The notes under the pieces are model-generated. The model ran no database searches, had not been told where the DNA came from, and was given only the letters and a program-made list of their open reading frames with translations. From Chlorobiaceae bacterium (lineage in GTDB: Bacteria > Bacteroidota > Chlorobiia > Chlorobiales > Chlorobiaceae): DNA of 49,466 nucleotides. The stretch spans positions 1 to 49,466 of the forward strand of contig JAAXXL010000014.1 in NCBI GenBank assembly GCA_013334485.1, read 5' to 3'. Positions 34,823 to 43,828 of the stretch are shown piece after piece. The position numbers and the translations under genes are program-made. Numbering within the stretch: the stretch's first letter is position 1; the number at the start of each line of letters is the position of its first letter.

Positions 34823-35809
34823 TCACGCAGCACGGTGCTTCTGATTACTTGATATATTTTGAACCGTCCACTCCACATGCTTGCGGAAGGGTAGTTTTCG
34901 CGCTGTACACTCCTCTTTGCCGCAAATTTCGCAGGAGTAGTCAAGGCATCCATCAGTATGCACAAAAAGCTCGATAGAGTTGCCGAAATGCTCACTGACC
35001 AGTTGATTGAGCCGGTCGATCTCCTGATGGGCTTCATGGACATTGAGATACCACGGTACAGTCAGATGGCAGTCGAGATGCAGGGTACTGCCGTACTTGA
35101 TAATGCGCAAGTTATGCAGATCCACCCAGTTTCCCACCCTGTTTGCCTGTAACAGACCAACCATTTTTTCAAGCAGCGCTTCATCAGCCTCATCCATGAT
35201 TCCTCTGAGAGAATCGCGGATGATCTTGTAGCCGGTATAGACAATCAACAGTGCAAAAAGAAGGGCGACAGCACTGTCAAGCCAGGTCAATTTTGTTATA
35301 AAAAGCAGAATAAGCCCGACAATAATACCAATTGTTGAATACGTATCAGACTGCAAGTGTTTACCACTTGCCACAAGCGCCAGTGAGTTGTTTTTAAGCC
35401 CCTTTTTTACGGCAATGGCACCGACAAGGTAGTTGATCAGTGCTGTTGCTGATATCAGGTAGATACCAAAATCAAGCTGTCCTATCTCCCTTGGACTTCC
35501 AAGACTTTTGAAGGCTTCATAGATAATGAGTAACCCTGCTGCGGAAATCAGTGTTCCCTCAATTGCAGCAGAAATAAACTCGACTTTGCCGTGGCCATAA
35601 GGATGGTGTGTATCTTTTGGCTTGGCAGAGATATAGAGGCTGTAGAGACCGATAAAAGCACTGGTAACATTGACGGTACTCTCCAGTGCGTCGGTCAGAA
35701 TTGCTACGGAGTTCGTGAGATACCAGGCGGCCATTTTAATCAAAAACAAAAGAACGCCTGTGACTGCGACAATTTTCTGAAAGTTAAAGTTTTGTTTTGC
35801 GGTGGTCAT
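34823..35809 (-). CDS. Cation diffusion facilitator (CDF) transporter with Cys-rich tail
   Basis: A 328-residue protein with six predicted membrane helices. AILTDALEST in helix 2 and QSDTYSTIG in helix 5 hold the aspartates of the metal site, and HHPYGHGKVEF is the inter-helix motif. The cytoplasmic ferredoxin-like domain follows. Beyond it, an extra tail has cysteines in CLDYSCEICGKEEC, a likely metal-sensing site not present in all CDF proteins. It should export zinc, manganese or iron in exchange for protons. The start (35809) and the P-type ATPase end (35844) are 34 bases apart on the same strand. Confidence 0.94.
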   Translation of the reverse strand: MTTAKQNFNFQKIVAVTGVLLFLIKMAAWYLTNSVAILTDALESTVNVTSAFIGLYSLYISAKPKDTHHPYGHGKVEFISAAIEGTLISAAGLLIIYEAFKSLGSPREIGQLDFGIYLISATALINYLVGAIAVKKGLKNNSLALVASGKHLQSDTYSTIGIIVGLILLFITKLTWLDSAVALLFALLIVYTGYKIIRDSLRGIMDEADEALLEKMVGLLQANRVGNWVDLHNLRIIKYGSTLHLDCHLTVPWYLNVHEAHQEIDRLNQLVSEHFGNSIELFVHTDGCLDYSCEICGKEECTARKLPFRKHVEWTVQNISSNQKHRAA

Positions 35810-35843
35810 GACGGGGATAAAATCCGATGGATAAAAATGGGTT

Positions 35844-38411
35844 TTAGGCTCTCAGTGATTTGTCTCGACTGAAGATACCGGATAATTTAAGCAGTTCGAA
35901 CCAGATAACACTGCCAAAACCGGCAAAAAGACAAATCAGAAGATCCATCAAATGTAGGGCAGAAAATCTGAAAAGTGTGACAAAAAATGGAACATAGAGC
36001 ACAATTCCGAGAAAAAGCACTCCGCCAGCGATAACCGGCACCAGAGCGCTATTGGCAAAGCGGAGCGAAGCAATGATAGTACGGCTCCAGGAGCGGTTGG
36101 TCAGAATCAGAGAGAGGTTCGAGATCATGAGTGTTGTGAAGGTCAATGCCCGAACCTCCTCTTCACCATAGCCCTTGTTTTGGAAAAACCAGAAGATGCC
36201 CATAACAACACCCAGAACCACTCCTCCCTGCATCAGGCTGAAGGAGAGTGTGCGGCGACTGAACAAGGGCTCGTCCGCTTTACGAGGCCGGCGCAACATA
36301 ACATCGCTCTCCTCTCGCTCTCCCTCAAAAACCAGAGAGCATGCCGGATCAATGACAAGCTGCAGAAAAGCAATGTGTGCAGGAAAAAGAAGAAGCGGCC
36401 ATTGAAACAGCACCGGGAGCAGAGACATCCCGGCAATAGGGACATGAATGGCAAAAATGTAGACAACCGCCTTTCTGATATTATCAAAAATCCGGCGCCC
36501 AAGTTTGATGGCCTGAACTATTGAAGAGAAATCATCATCAAGAAGCACCATCGAGGCTGACTCCCGAGCCACATCACTCCCCCGTCCACCCATAGCAATA
36601 CCGATATTGGCAGCTTTCAATGCAGGCGCATCATTAACCCCGTCGCCAGTCATGGCAACAATCTCCCCATTCATCCGGAGCGCTTTAACGAGACGCAACT
36701 TCTGTTCCGGAACTACTCTGGCAAAGATATTCACCGAACCAATCCTCTTCTGCAACTCCTGTTCCGAAAATTCTTCAAGTTCGCTGCCGGTCATGAACGC
36801 TTCCGGCTGTTGCAAGCCGATCTGTCGGGCAATAGTGGTGGCAGTACCTGGATAATCGCCTGTTATCATCACAACACGGATACCGGCTGTGTAACATTCA
36901 GCTATTGCTGCTCCAACTGTAGGGCGCACCGGATCGGCCAGACCGATCAGCCCAAGAAATTCAAAGGAAAAATCATGCTGTTTTTCAGGGAGTTCGGAGT
37001 GCACAAAACAGGCCCTTGCTACACCAATAACCCTCAGTCCATTACCGGCCAGTTCATTGATGCGAAGAGTTATCCCTGCTATTTCAGATTCATCAAGATG
37101 GCAGAGATCCATAACGGATTCGGGAGCACCTTTGGCGGCAATAATATACTGTTCACTACCCTCTGACCTCCATACCCTGGAAAGCGAGAGCAGCTCTTTG
37201 GACAACGGATACTCACGAACAAGCAGCCAGTCACCATGCAGATGCTCACTCTCGCTGAGATACTCTTCGCCAATTTGCCTGATCGCCTTCTCCATCGGAT
37301 CAAAAGGATCAAGCTGACTGGCCAGAATGCTGAACTCTACAAGTTTGTGAAACCCTTCCGGAATAACATTCCCGGCTATCGAACCGACAGTAAAAACCTC
37401 CTCTCCTGCACAGAGTGAGTTGACTGTCATCCGGTTCATGGTCAGGGTACCGGTTTTGTCAACACAGAGAACCGTCGCTGACCCGAGTGTCTCAATTGCA
37501 GGCAAGCGACGGGTAAGCACCTGTTTTTTGGAGATTCGCCATGCCCCCATTGCAAGAAATATGGTCAGCACAACAGGAAGCTCTTCGGGAAGCGTAGCCA
37601 TTGCAAGGGTAATGCCCGCAAGCACACCTTCAAGCCATGCCCCCCTGTGCAAGATCGCATAGAAAAAAATAACAAACAGGCAGAGTGAAACTCCGGCAAT
37701 GGCAAGATTATGAACCCAGCGGCCAGTCTCTTTCTGTAGTCTCGTCTCTTCAGGCTCTACCCCCTGAATCACCTTGCCGATTTTTCCAAGTTCGGTTCTG
37801 ATACCGGTTGCCGTCACTCTTGCAATCCCCTGCCCCTGAACCACAAGTGTTCCCGAGTAGATAAAGGGGAGGTCATCTCCGCCAGGACGAACATCCTCAG
37901 CAGATCTCTCTTCATCACTTTTGCGCACAGGAACCGACTCTCCGGTCAATAGTGACTCATCAATGGTGAGATTGAGGCAGGAGAGCAGTTGAGCGTCAGC
38001 CGGAACACGGTCACCCTCGCCAACAACAAGCAAATCGCCATTCACCACCTCTCGTCCGGCAATACGGCGTTCCGTTCCACCTCTGATAACCGAGGCTCTC
38101 GGACTGGATAGCTCTTTCAGGGCATCAAGCGCGTTTTCGGTTTTCCGCTCCTGGTAGAGAGTCAGGGCCATCACAAAAAAAACAAAGCCAAGAAGCATCA
38201 ACGCCTCATAGAGGTCGCCAAGAACCAGATAGACAACCCCGCAGGCAACAAGAAGGAGAAACATCGGCTCCTTGATAATGCTGAATGCAAGGGCAATAAT
38301 AGTTCGCTGTCCGGAAGATGGCAGCTCATTGTATCCATCGGAGGCAAGTCTGGCGGCTGCTTCTGCATCAGAAAGGCCCTTGAACTCTTCTTGCTCTAAA
38401 TCATTTTTCAT
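35844..38411 (-). CDS. Cation-translocating P-type ATPase (P2A-like)
   Basis: An 855-residue pump with the N-terminal cation-ATPase domain, TGES actuator loop, DKTGTLT phosphorylation site and TGDGVNDAPALK hinge. The helix-4 motif is PEELP, where Ca2+-ATPases have PEGLP, and helix 6 lacks the usual N..D pair, reading QLVIDPAC. It therefore belongs to a related, poorly characterised subgroup, and the ion may be Ca2+, Mn2+ or another. It is the first gene of the minus-strand pair with the CDF exporter, so both may lower cytosolic divalent metal. The start at 38411 is uncertain by a few codons. Confidence 0.94.
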   Translation of the reverse strand: MKNDLEQEEFKGLSDAEAAARLASDGYNELPSSGQRTIIALAFSIIKEPMFLLLVACGVVYLVLGDLYEALMLLGFVFFVMALTLYQERKTENALDALKELSSPRASVIRGGTERRIAGREVVNGDLLVVGEGDRVPADAQLLSCLNLTIDESLLTGESVPVRKSDEERSAEDVRPGGDDLPFIYSGTLVVQGQGIARVTATGIRTELGKIGKVIQGVEPEETRLQKETGRWVHNLAIAGVSLCLFVIFFYAILHRGAWLEGVLAGITLAMATLPEELPVVLTIFLAMGAWRISKKQVLTRRLPAIETLGSATVLCVDKTGTLTMNRMTVNSLCAGEEVFTVGSIAGNVIPEGFHKLVEFSILASQLDPFDPMEKAIRQIGEEYLSESEHLHGDWLLVREYPLSKELLSLSRVWRSEGSEQYIIAAKGAPESVMDLCHLDESEIAGITLRINELAGNGLRVIGVARACFVHSELPEKQHDFSFEFLGLIGLADPVRPTVGAAIAECYTAGIRVVMITGDYPGTATTIARQIGLQQPEAFMTGSELEEFSEQELQKRIGSVNIFARVVPEQKLRLVKALRMNGEIVAMTGDGVNDAPALKAANIGIAMGGRGSDVARESASMVLLDDDFSSIVQAIKLGRRIFDNIRKAVVYIFAIHVPIAGMSLLPVLFQWPLLLFPAHIAFLQLVIDPACSLVFEGEREESDVMLRRPRKADEPLFSRRTLSFSLMQGGVVLGVVMGIFWFFQNKGYGEEEVRALTFTTLMISNLSLILTNRSWSRTIIASLRFANSALVPVIAGGVLFLGIVLYVPFFVTLFRFSALHLMDLLICLFAGFGSVIWFELLKLSGIFSRDKSLRA

Positions 38412-38568
38412 GGCGACATTTTTCGAACAATCCGGAACTCTGACGATGAACGTTTATAAACTTTCTTGCCTTTAATGGAGCGTACTTGGAAAAGCGAAAT
38501 CACTATTCCGAATACCAGTGCGTAATTCCAAATTCCGTAAAAAAATGTCTGTACCCCGTTGATTGCTG

Positions 38569-38637
38569 GCCACCTCTTAAATTGTCGTGAGTCCCGACCC
38601 CGATGCAATCGGGAATAATAGATTAACAGCGATGCCC
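38569..38637. mobile_element. MITE-like element, copy C (69 bp, degenerate)
   Basis: GCCACCTCTTAAATTGTCGTGAG at the left and GGGAATAATAGATTAACAGCGATGCCC at the right correspond to the ends of the longer copies, with most of the interior lost. It is in the promoter region between the divergent P-type ATPase and Nramp genes. Confidence 0.5.
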
Positions 38638-38678
38638 TTCAGTTTGTTTCTGCCGGATAAGTTGTTTATACATAAACT

Positions 38679-39941
38679 ATGACAACACAAGAAAAAAAAG
38701 CCCCTCTCCTCAAGAGATTCTGGGGAATGTTCGGCCCCGGACTGATTACCGGAGCAAGTGATGACGATCCGTCAGGAATCGCCACCTATACCCAGGCTGG
38801 TGCGGCCTTCGGCTCCCAACTGCTCTGGAGCGCCATTGTCACCTACCCTTTGATGGTCTCTGTCCAGGAGATGTGTGCACGCATAGGGCTCGTCACCAAT
38901 CACGGGCTTATCGGCATCATCAAGAAGTACTATCCGAAATATCTGCTCTATCTGATACTCTTCATCAGTTTTCCGTCCATAACGCTCAATATCGGTGCTG
39001 ACATTGCAGGTATGGGTGCTGTCGGCAACCTGCTCTTTCCGGCAATACCCGCCTTTTCATTCTCGATTCTCTTCACCGCCCTTATTCTCTACAGTGTCAT
39101 CTTCTTGTCGTACCATAAAATAGCCGTCATACTCAAATGGCTCTGTATCAGTCTTTTTAGCTATATCCTGATCCCCTTTCTGATCGGCGTTGACTGGCCT
39201 CACGTCCTGAAGGATACATTCCTCCCCTCTTTCTCTCCGGACAAGGCCTATTTTCTGATGCTGGTCGGTATTCTCGGTACAACGATCTCCCCCTATCTCT
39301 TTTTCTGGCAGGCCTCCATGGAGGTTGAAGAGAGGCACGAAAAAAAGCTTGTGGTGGATAAAAAAATTATTGGCGAAATGGAAGCTGACGTCAAGGGTGG
39401 GATGCTCTTTACCAATGTGGTCTTTTACTTCATCATTCTTGCGGCGGGAACGGTTCTCTTCAATGCCGGAATCCACAACATCAATACGGTGGAGGAAGCT
39501 GCCCGTGCGCTTCGCCCCCTGGCCGGAGATCAGGCCTATCTTCTCTTTGCCCTCGGCGTTATCGGTACCGGGTTTCTTGCCATTCCTGTACTTGGCGGAG
39601 CGTTGAGTTACATGATGGCGGAAACCTTCGGATGGAAGGAGGGACTTGATAAAAAATACTATGAGGCTCCGGGATTCTACCTCACCATGGCTATATCGCT
39701 TATCGTTGGTCTGTTAATCCACTTTATCGGCATCAGCCCGATACAGGCGCTTATCTACACTGCGGTGCTCTATGGAATTACGGCCCCTGTGCTCATTGCA
39801 CTCATCCTGCACATCTGCAACAGCAAAAAAATAATGGGCAAGTATACCAACAAATTCTGGTCGAATTTCTTCGGTATTGCAACCTTCATTCTGATGACCG
39901 TCTCATCACTCTTTCTGCTCTGGTACACCCTCGGCAACTGA
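38679..39941 (+). CDS. Nramp-family divalent metal transporter (non-canonical metal site)
   Basis: A 420-residue protein with 11 predicted helices. Helix 1 carries DDDPSGIATY rather than the classical DPGN, and helix 6 reads SPYLFFWQASMEVEE instead of the A-x-x-M-P-H motif. The methionine that selects for transition metals is therefore absent. Such changes are known in Nramp-related proteins that move Mg2+ or have altered selectivity, so magnesium is a possible substrate. It is the fourth cation transporter in this block. Its last 26 codons and downstream MITE are duplicated at 45669-45952. Confidence 0.92.
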   Translation: MTTQEKKAPLLKRFWGMFGPGLITGASDDDPSGIATYTQAGAAFGSQLLWSAIVTYPLMVSVQEMCARIGLVTNHGLIGIIKKYYPKYLLYLILFISFPSITLNIGADIAGMGAVGNLLFPAIPAFSFSILFTALILYSVIFLSYHKIAVILKWLCISLFSYILIPFLIGVDWPHVLKDTFLPSFSPDKAYFLMLVGILGTTISPYLFFWQASMEVEERHEKKLVVDKKIIGEMEADVKGGMLFTNVVFYFIILAAGTVLFNAGIHNINTVEEAARALRPLAGDQAYLLFALGVIGTGFLAIPVLGGALSYMMAETFGWKEGLDKKYYEAPGFYLTMAISLIVGLLIHFIGISPIQALIYTAVLYGITAPVLIALILHICNSKKIMGKYTNKFWSNFFGIATFILMTVSSLFLLWYTLGN

Positions 39942-40168
39942 GCGCCGGACAGAAGAGGGCGCCTCTATTTATTGTCGTGAGCGGTTTGAAGATTTTTGAA
40001 CCACGAAACAGACGAAATTACACGAAATGGCAGGGACAATCCCTTGTGGTTGCCCGGCAAATTCCTCTTCGTGCTTGTAGTCCCTTCACTCCTTGTTGTC
40101 CTTGTTCTCTTTTCAGAGCACCACCCAACGCAGTAATCGGGCTTCGGAATAAATAAATAGAGGTGTCC
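39864..40168 (+). repeat. Left direct repeat: transporter gene 3' end plus MITE-like element
   Basis: This segment matches 45669-45952 in the same orientation. The match weakens within the gene and is near-identical from the last 15 or so codons through the stop and most of the MITE. The two copies bracket about 5.5 kb. Confidence 0.8.
39957..40168. mobile_element. MITE-like element, copy D (212 bp)
   Basis: Ends GGGCGCCTCTATTTATTG and AATAAATAGAGGTGTCC. The interior matches copy E (45760-45952) but has a short extra segment near 40075-40095. It starts 15 bases after the transporter stop codon. The 39942-40239 gap otherwise holds nothing I recognise. Confidence 0.8.
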
Positions 40169-40239
40169 AGGAGAAGGGTTGTTAGCGAATTTCCGAAAAG
40201 AAGAAGAGCGCGCGTGTGAATGGATCCTTCACCTCTGAA

Positions 40240-40378
40240 TCAGGCTTTTAGCCATGGATTAACAAGTTTCAGCCCATCTATTCCAATAAAATCCTTGATG
40301 TTTCGGGTAAGAAGAGTGAGGTTTTCACTCAATGCAATAGCCGCTATCTGTTGTATCGACCAAATATGCACTGCTCAT
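40240..40378 (-). pseudogene. PIN-domain toxin (VapC-like) with internal deletion
   Basis: The ATG at 40378 shares a base with the antitoxin stop (TGATG), as in intact toxin-antitoxin operons. Codons 1-10 read [10 protein letters not shown], a normal PIN start with its first acidic residue. After that the frame shifts and the sequence continues as a PIN C-terminus, [19 protein letters not shown], then LKLVNPW and a stop. About two thirds of the roughly 130 expected codons are missing, so the toxin is dead. Confidence 0.75.
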
Positions 40379-40605
40379 CAATGTTCAAATTGAGGGGGTG
40401 TACGAGATAATTGGCGTGATGGAATTGGCAGATTTTCAGCATCAAGACCTTTGAAACGCCTCTGAATGGAGTGAGCTATATTCTCTTGGGGAGATGAAGT
40501 AGCTTCTTTTTTCTTTTTTAATAACTCAGCGAAATCCAACAGCTCATGCAGCATTGGCTCAGGGAGTTCCCTTGCTGTCCTATAGATTTTTTCTGCTGTA
40601 GTCAT
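40378..40605 (-). CDS. DUF2281/VapB-like antitoxin, now orphan
   Basis: A 75-residue protein starting MTTAEKIYRTARELPEPMLHELLDFAELL, the usual DUF2281 N-terminus found in antitoxins paired with PIN toxins. The C-terminal half is Lys/Arg/Pro-rich and likely wraps the toxin. The ATG at 40605 is chosen over an upstream frame start at 40722 because the family begins here. Its toxin partner directly downstream is deleted, so any remaining role would be regulatory. Confidence 0.8.
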   Translation of the reverse strand: MTTAEKIYRTARELPEPMLHELLDFAELLKKKKEATSSPQENIAHSIQRRFKGLDAENLPIPSRQLSRTPPQFEH

Positions 40606-40775
40606 CTCAACCCTCCCTTGCTTCGTCATGATTGTGCAGTAATTCAAGCACAAAAACAATATAATGAGTTTTTCCGAATTGCATGATTTTGAGAGGTCTC
40701 CTTTGCCGGGGATCTTCATCACTCTTTCTGCTATGCAGTTGAGCGCAAGGCTTTATAACCCTGACATCAGACACA

Positions 40776-41246
40776 ATGGGCACAATAGAAGATTACAGCT
40801 CAGGGTGCATTCTGGAAAATATCACAAAGGCCTTGCGCTTTTTGGATGCTCCGGAGGAATCATGCACTGATAAATCGATGGCCATCCGTATTGAGGAGAA
40901 AATAAAGGCGTTCAAGCCGCAAGTCATCTCCTTTGCGGAAGCTTCAGCATATATCCATAAGGCTAAAACCGTTGCTCTTGGCGAGCGGGTTTGCAGGGCA
41001 CTCCATCCGGAATCTCAACTTACGGAGTCGGTTTTTCTTGATGAACTGGCTGAAACCATGATCGGTGCGGGAAAAGCAAGAACTGCATCTGTTGAAGAAG
41101 CGGAAAACTCCCTCAAAAGAGACTCCGGTCATCCACTGATCATTTCAATGGTTTCAGGGAAATATCAGGAGATCTGCCCATCCTGTCAATCGGATTGTGT
41201 CTACTGGAGAGCTGAAAAACGGGGCATTCGGTGCATTAAACGCTGA
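40776..41246 (+). CDS. Hypothetical protein with C-terminal cysteine cluster
   Basis: A 156-residue soluble protein. The first 120 residues are helical and acidic. The C-terminus contains ICPSCQSDCVYW and a final Cys near RCIKR, which could bind zinc or an iron-sulfur cluster. No signal peptide or membrane span. It stands alone between the decayed toxin locus and the sensor kinase gene, within the direct-repeat-bounded block. I do not recognise the family. Confidence 0.65.
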   Translation: MGTIEDYSSGCILENITKALRFLDAPEESCTDKSMAIRIEEKIKAFKPQVISFAEASAYIHKAKTVALGERVCRALHPESQLTESVFLDELAETMIGAGKARTASVEEAENSLKRDSGHPLIISMVSGKYQEICPSCQSDCVYWRAEKRGIRCIKR

Positions 41247-41372
41247 CACCTCTGAAACAGTCATGAGAAGAAGTCGCACTTGCTCATCAATTTCCACAAA
41301 TGAGCAAAAAAACAGAGCCATTGATCATTTCGTGCAAACATCACACTGATAACTCAAGGAGAGTGTGTTGTT

Positions 41373-43814
41373 TCAACTCTTTTTGGCCAACAGTTCCTCA
41401 AGAGCCTTGACAATGCGCTCAACCTTGGGTGCTGGATCATCAGTCCGGCCAAAACGGCAATGCATTTCAAGCTCTTCGGCATCCAGACTAAGCGACGTAA
41501 TACCAAGAATAGCGGAACTTCCTTTCAGTTTATGCGATTGCTGTCTAAGACTCTCAATATCGTTTTCCTCCAACGCCCGCCGCAAACACGCTGGAGTATC
41601 CTGAAACTCTTCAAGAAATATCCGCAAAAGCTCCTCGCTCTCCGAAGCATACTCTGGCACTCTGTTTTCCGGAAACGGATTTACTACCGGCAAAGACAAT
41701 TGCCTGCCAATACAGACAGTAAGAAGATGCGGATTGTCCGTTTTGATACAGAATTCATTCATTCCTGCGTTTTTAGCAGCAGCCTCTTCTTCATTCGCTC
41801 CGCTGAGCCCAATCACAGGAAGTCGGCACAATCGCTGGTTGTGACTCGATCGAATCCTGCGGGTAAGCTCAAGACCATCCATAGTCGGCATGTGAATATC
41901 AGTTATCAGAAGTTCGAAATCCTGACTCATCAGAATCTCCAAAGCATGCCCGCCATTATCTGTAACCGTCACGGCAAGGCCTGCGTCTCTGAGATACATG
42001 GCAAGGAGGTCGCGATTGAGGGCAGAATCATCAACAAGCAGCACTTTTCTTCCGGAAAACAGAGAACCTGGATATTTTCCTTCTGGAATGGTATAGAGTA
42101 CGGAACGCAAGGAACTAATCAGTTCGGCCTGACTGCACGGCTTGGCAATGAAAGCCTGCATTCCAGCGTTTTCAGACCTGCTCCTGGCAGTAAGGATGGA
42201 CTCTGAACTATGTGCAACAACAGGCACTGAACAGGCTTCAGGTCCGGCTTCTCCCCGCCGTAACCGTTCAACAGCCTCATATCCGCCCATCGTTGGCATG
42301 TTCAGATCCATGATAACAAGATCGTACCGCCTGACGGCCAACAGCTTCAAAGCTTCACGTCCATCTACAGCCTCGTTGATCTCTACCTGAAGAGGGGCGA
42401 GATACTTTTTCAGGATAATACGGTAAAGCGCTTCATCATCGACAATCAGCAGTCGCTTTCCCTCAAAATCAGACCGACCCATAGCGATAACACTATCGGT
42501 ATAGATGTTCATCTCTGATTCTGAAATAACCGGGAAGGAAAGGATGAACTCCGTATACTCCCCTTCAACCGATTCGCAATCGATGGCTCCCCCGAAAGCC
42601 GTCATAACTCGTTTGCAATACGCCAAGCCGAGGCCTGTACCGGCGATTTTGCCTTTGGTATAAAAACTGTCGAAAATATGAGGCAGAGTCTCACTGGATA
42701 TACCGGGACCCGAATCACGAAAACTGAGATAGTTATAGCGCTCACCCTTTTCAAGCCGAATCGTGATCTCACTTTTCGGGCAGGTTTTAAAATAGAACAA
42801 CGCGTTCTTCAGCAAGTTGAAGAGCACAAAAACAAAAAGCGTTTCATTGACATGAAAAATGAACGCATCTTTTATGACAAGATGAACCCGTCTCCGATCT
42901 TGCTCTGATTCATAACCACATTCATCAAGAGCGTTTCGTGTAAGGCGGGCAGCAGACAAATAGGTGAAACTCTCAGGCCCGATGGGCTTTTCGCGCACCT
43001 CACTGAGTACCATATCGATTACCTGAGCGCCTCGTTTCACGGCCATCTGACCACGAAGCACCCGTTCATAAAGACTCTCAAGCTTCTCTTTTCCGATAGG
43101 TTTGGCAAACCCCTCCGGGTTCAACTGCGGCAGAAGATTCTGAATGCTGTAAAGGCAATGATGAATCTGGCCGAGAGGGTTACGCATCTCATGAGCGATG
43201 CTGCCAGCAAGAGATTGCAATACCGTATTACGCTCCTGTGCCAGAGCACTTTTTTTATTGGTAGAATTGACCAGTAGCCCAAGCAAAAGAGCAACAGGAA
43301 TTGACAGAAAGTATTCAACAATTTTAGATGTAATCAACAAATGGGTTCCTGTGGTCACAACAAATCCGGCATAGGCAATAAAAACACCTAAAATGAACAG
43401 AATTGCCAGGAGGTAATAATTGGTAACGAAGATGATGAACACAAGCAGCATAACGGTTTCTGCGACCAGCCATAAGCCGGAAAAATCGTTCATCAACAAC
43501 AAAAAAGTAAAAACAACAGGAAAGGTAAACGTCAACCAGAGATACCAATATATCATCAGCAATGGCCTGAACTTATCGGAATAACGCTGATGAAAAAGAA
43601 TTGGAATAAATAAAATCGCCGAAAGAAAACGCAACTCAAAAGACTCGTAATGCTGAGGGAATACAAATGTACAAAGCAAGTAATAAAGCGGGTGTCCCCA
43701 TAAGCCAATGAACCTGATGTAATTGATCGTCAGTTCGCTACGCTCATAATCTTTCCCAAGAAAATCCGCTGACCGTTGCAGGAAAGATTGTCTGATGAAA
43801 TAACCAGGACTCAT
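41373..43814 (-). CDS. Hybrid histidine kinase with CqsS/LqsS-like membrane sensor, two receivers and HPt
   Basis: An 813-residue kinase. Residues about 30-183 form six or so membrane helices with no large external loop. They include PLYYLL, FPQHYESF, LRFLSAILF and LLLMNDFSGLW, which I recall as the pattern of the CqsS/LqsS alpha-hydroxyketone quorum sensors. HisKA follows with phosphoacceptor His208 (IAHEMRNPLG). The HATPase has DSGPGIS, GTGLGLAYC and AFGGAIDC. Two receivers follow (Asp503 and Asp639) and an HPt domain with His761 (HKLKGSS). CqsS has one receiver and no HPt, so this is an extended phosphorelay version. It starts 14 bases after the methyltransferase fusion gene, in one operon with it. 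Confidence 0.9.
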   Translation of the reverse strand: MSPGYFIRQSFLQRSADFLGKDYERSELTINYIRFIGLWGHPLYYLLCTFVFPQHYESFELRFLSAILFIPILFHQRYSDKFRPLLMIYWYLWLTFTFPVVFTFLLLMNDFSGLWLVAETVMLLVFIIFVTNYYLLAILFILGVFIAYAGFVVTTGTHLLITSKIVEYFLSIPVALLLGLLVNSTNKKSALAQERNTVLQSLAGSIAHEMRNPLGQIHHCLYSIQNLLPQLNPEGFAKPIGKEKLESLYERVLRGQMAVKRGAQVIDMVLSEVREKPIGPESFTYLSAARLTRNALDECGYESEQDRRRVHLVIKDAFIFHVNETLFVFVLFNLLKNALFYFKTCPKSEITIRLEKGERYNYLSFRDSGPGISSETLPHIFDSFYTKGKIAGTGLGLAYCKRVMTAFGGAIDCESVEGEYTEFILSFPVISESEMNIYTDSVIAMGRSDFEGKRLLIVDDEALYRIILKKYLAPLQVEINEAVDGREALKLLAVRRYDLVIMDLNMPTMGGYEAVERLRRGEAGPEACSVPVVAHSSESILTARSRSENAGMQAFIAKPCSQAELISSLRSVLYTIPEGKYPGSLFSGRKVLLVDDSALNRDLLAMYLRDAGLAVTVTDNGGHALEILMSQDFELLITDIHMPTMDGLELTRRIRSSHNQRLCRLPVIGLSGANEEEAAAKNAGMNEFCIKTDNPHLLTVCIGRQLSLPVVNPFPENRVPEYASESEELLRIFLEEFQDTPACLRRALEENDIESLRQQSHKLKGSSAILGITSLSLDAEELEMHCRFGRTDDPAPKVERIVKALEELLAKKS

Positions 43815-43828
43815 TGGCTAATACGACA

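Noticed and set aside
41373-43814. Calling the kinase BarA- or LuxQ-like because of its domain order
   Set aside because: It has no HAMP domain or large periplasmic sensor; the compact multi-helix sensor and kinase motifs point to CqsS/LqsS.
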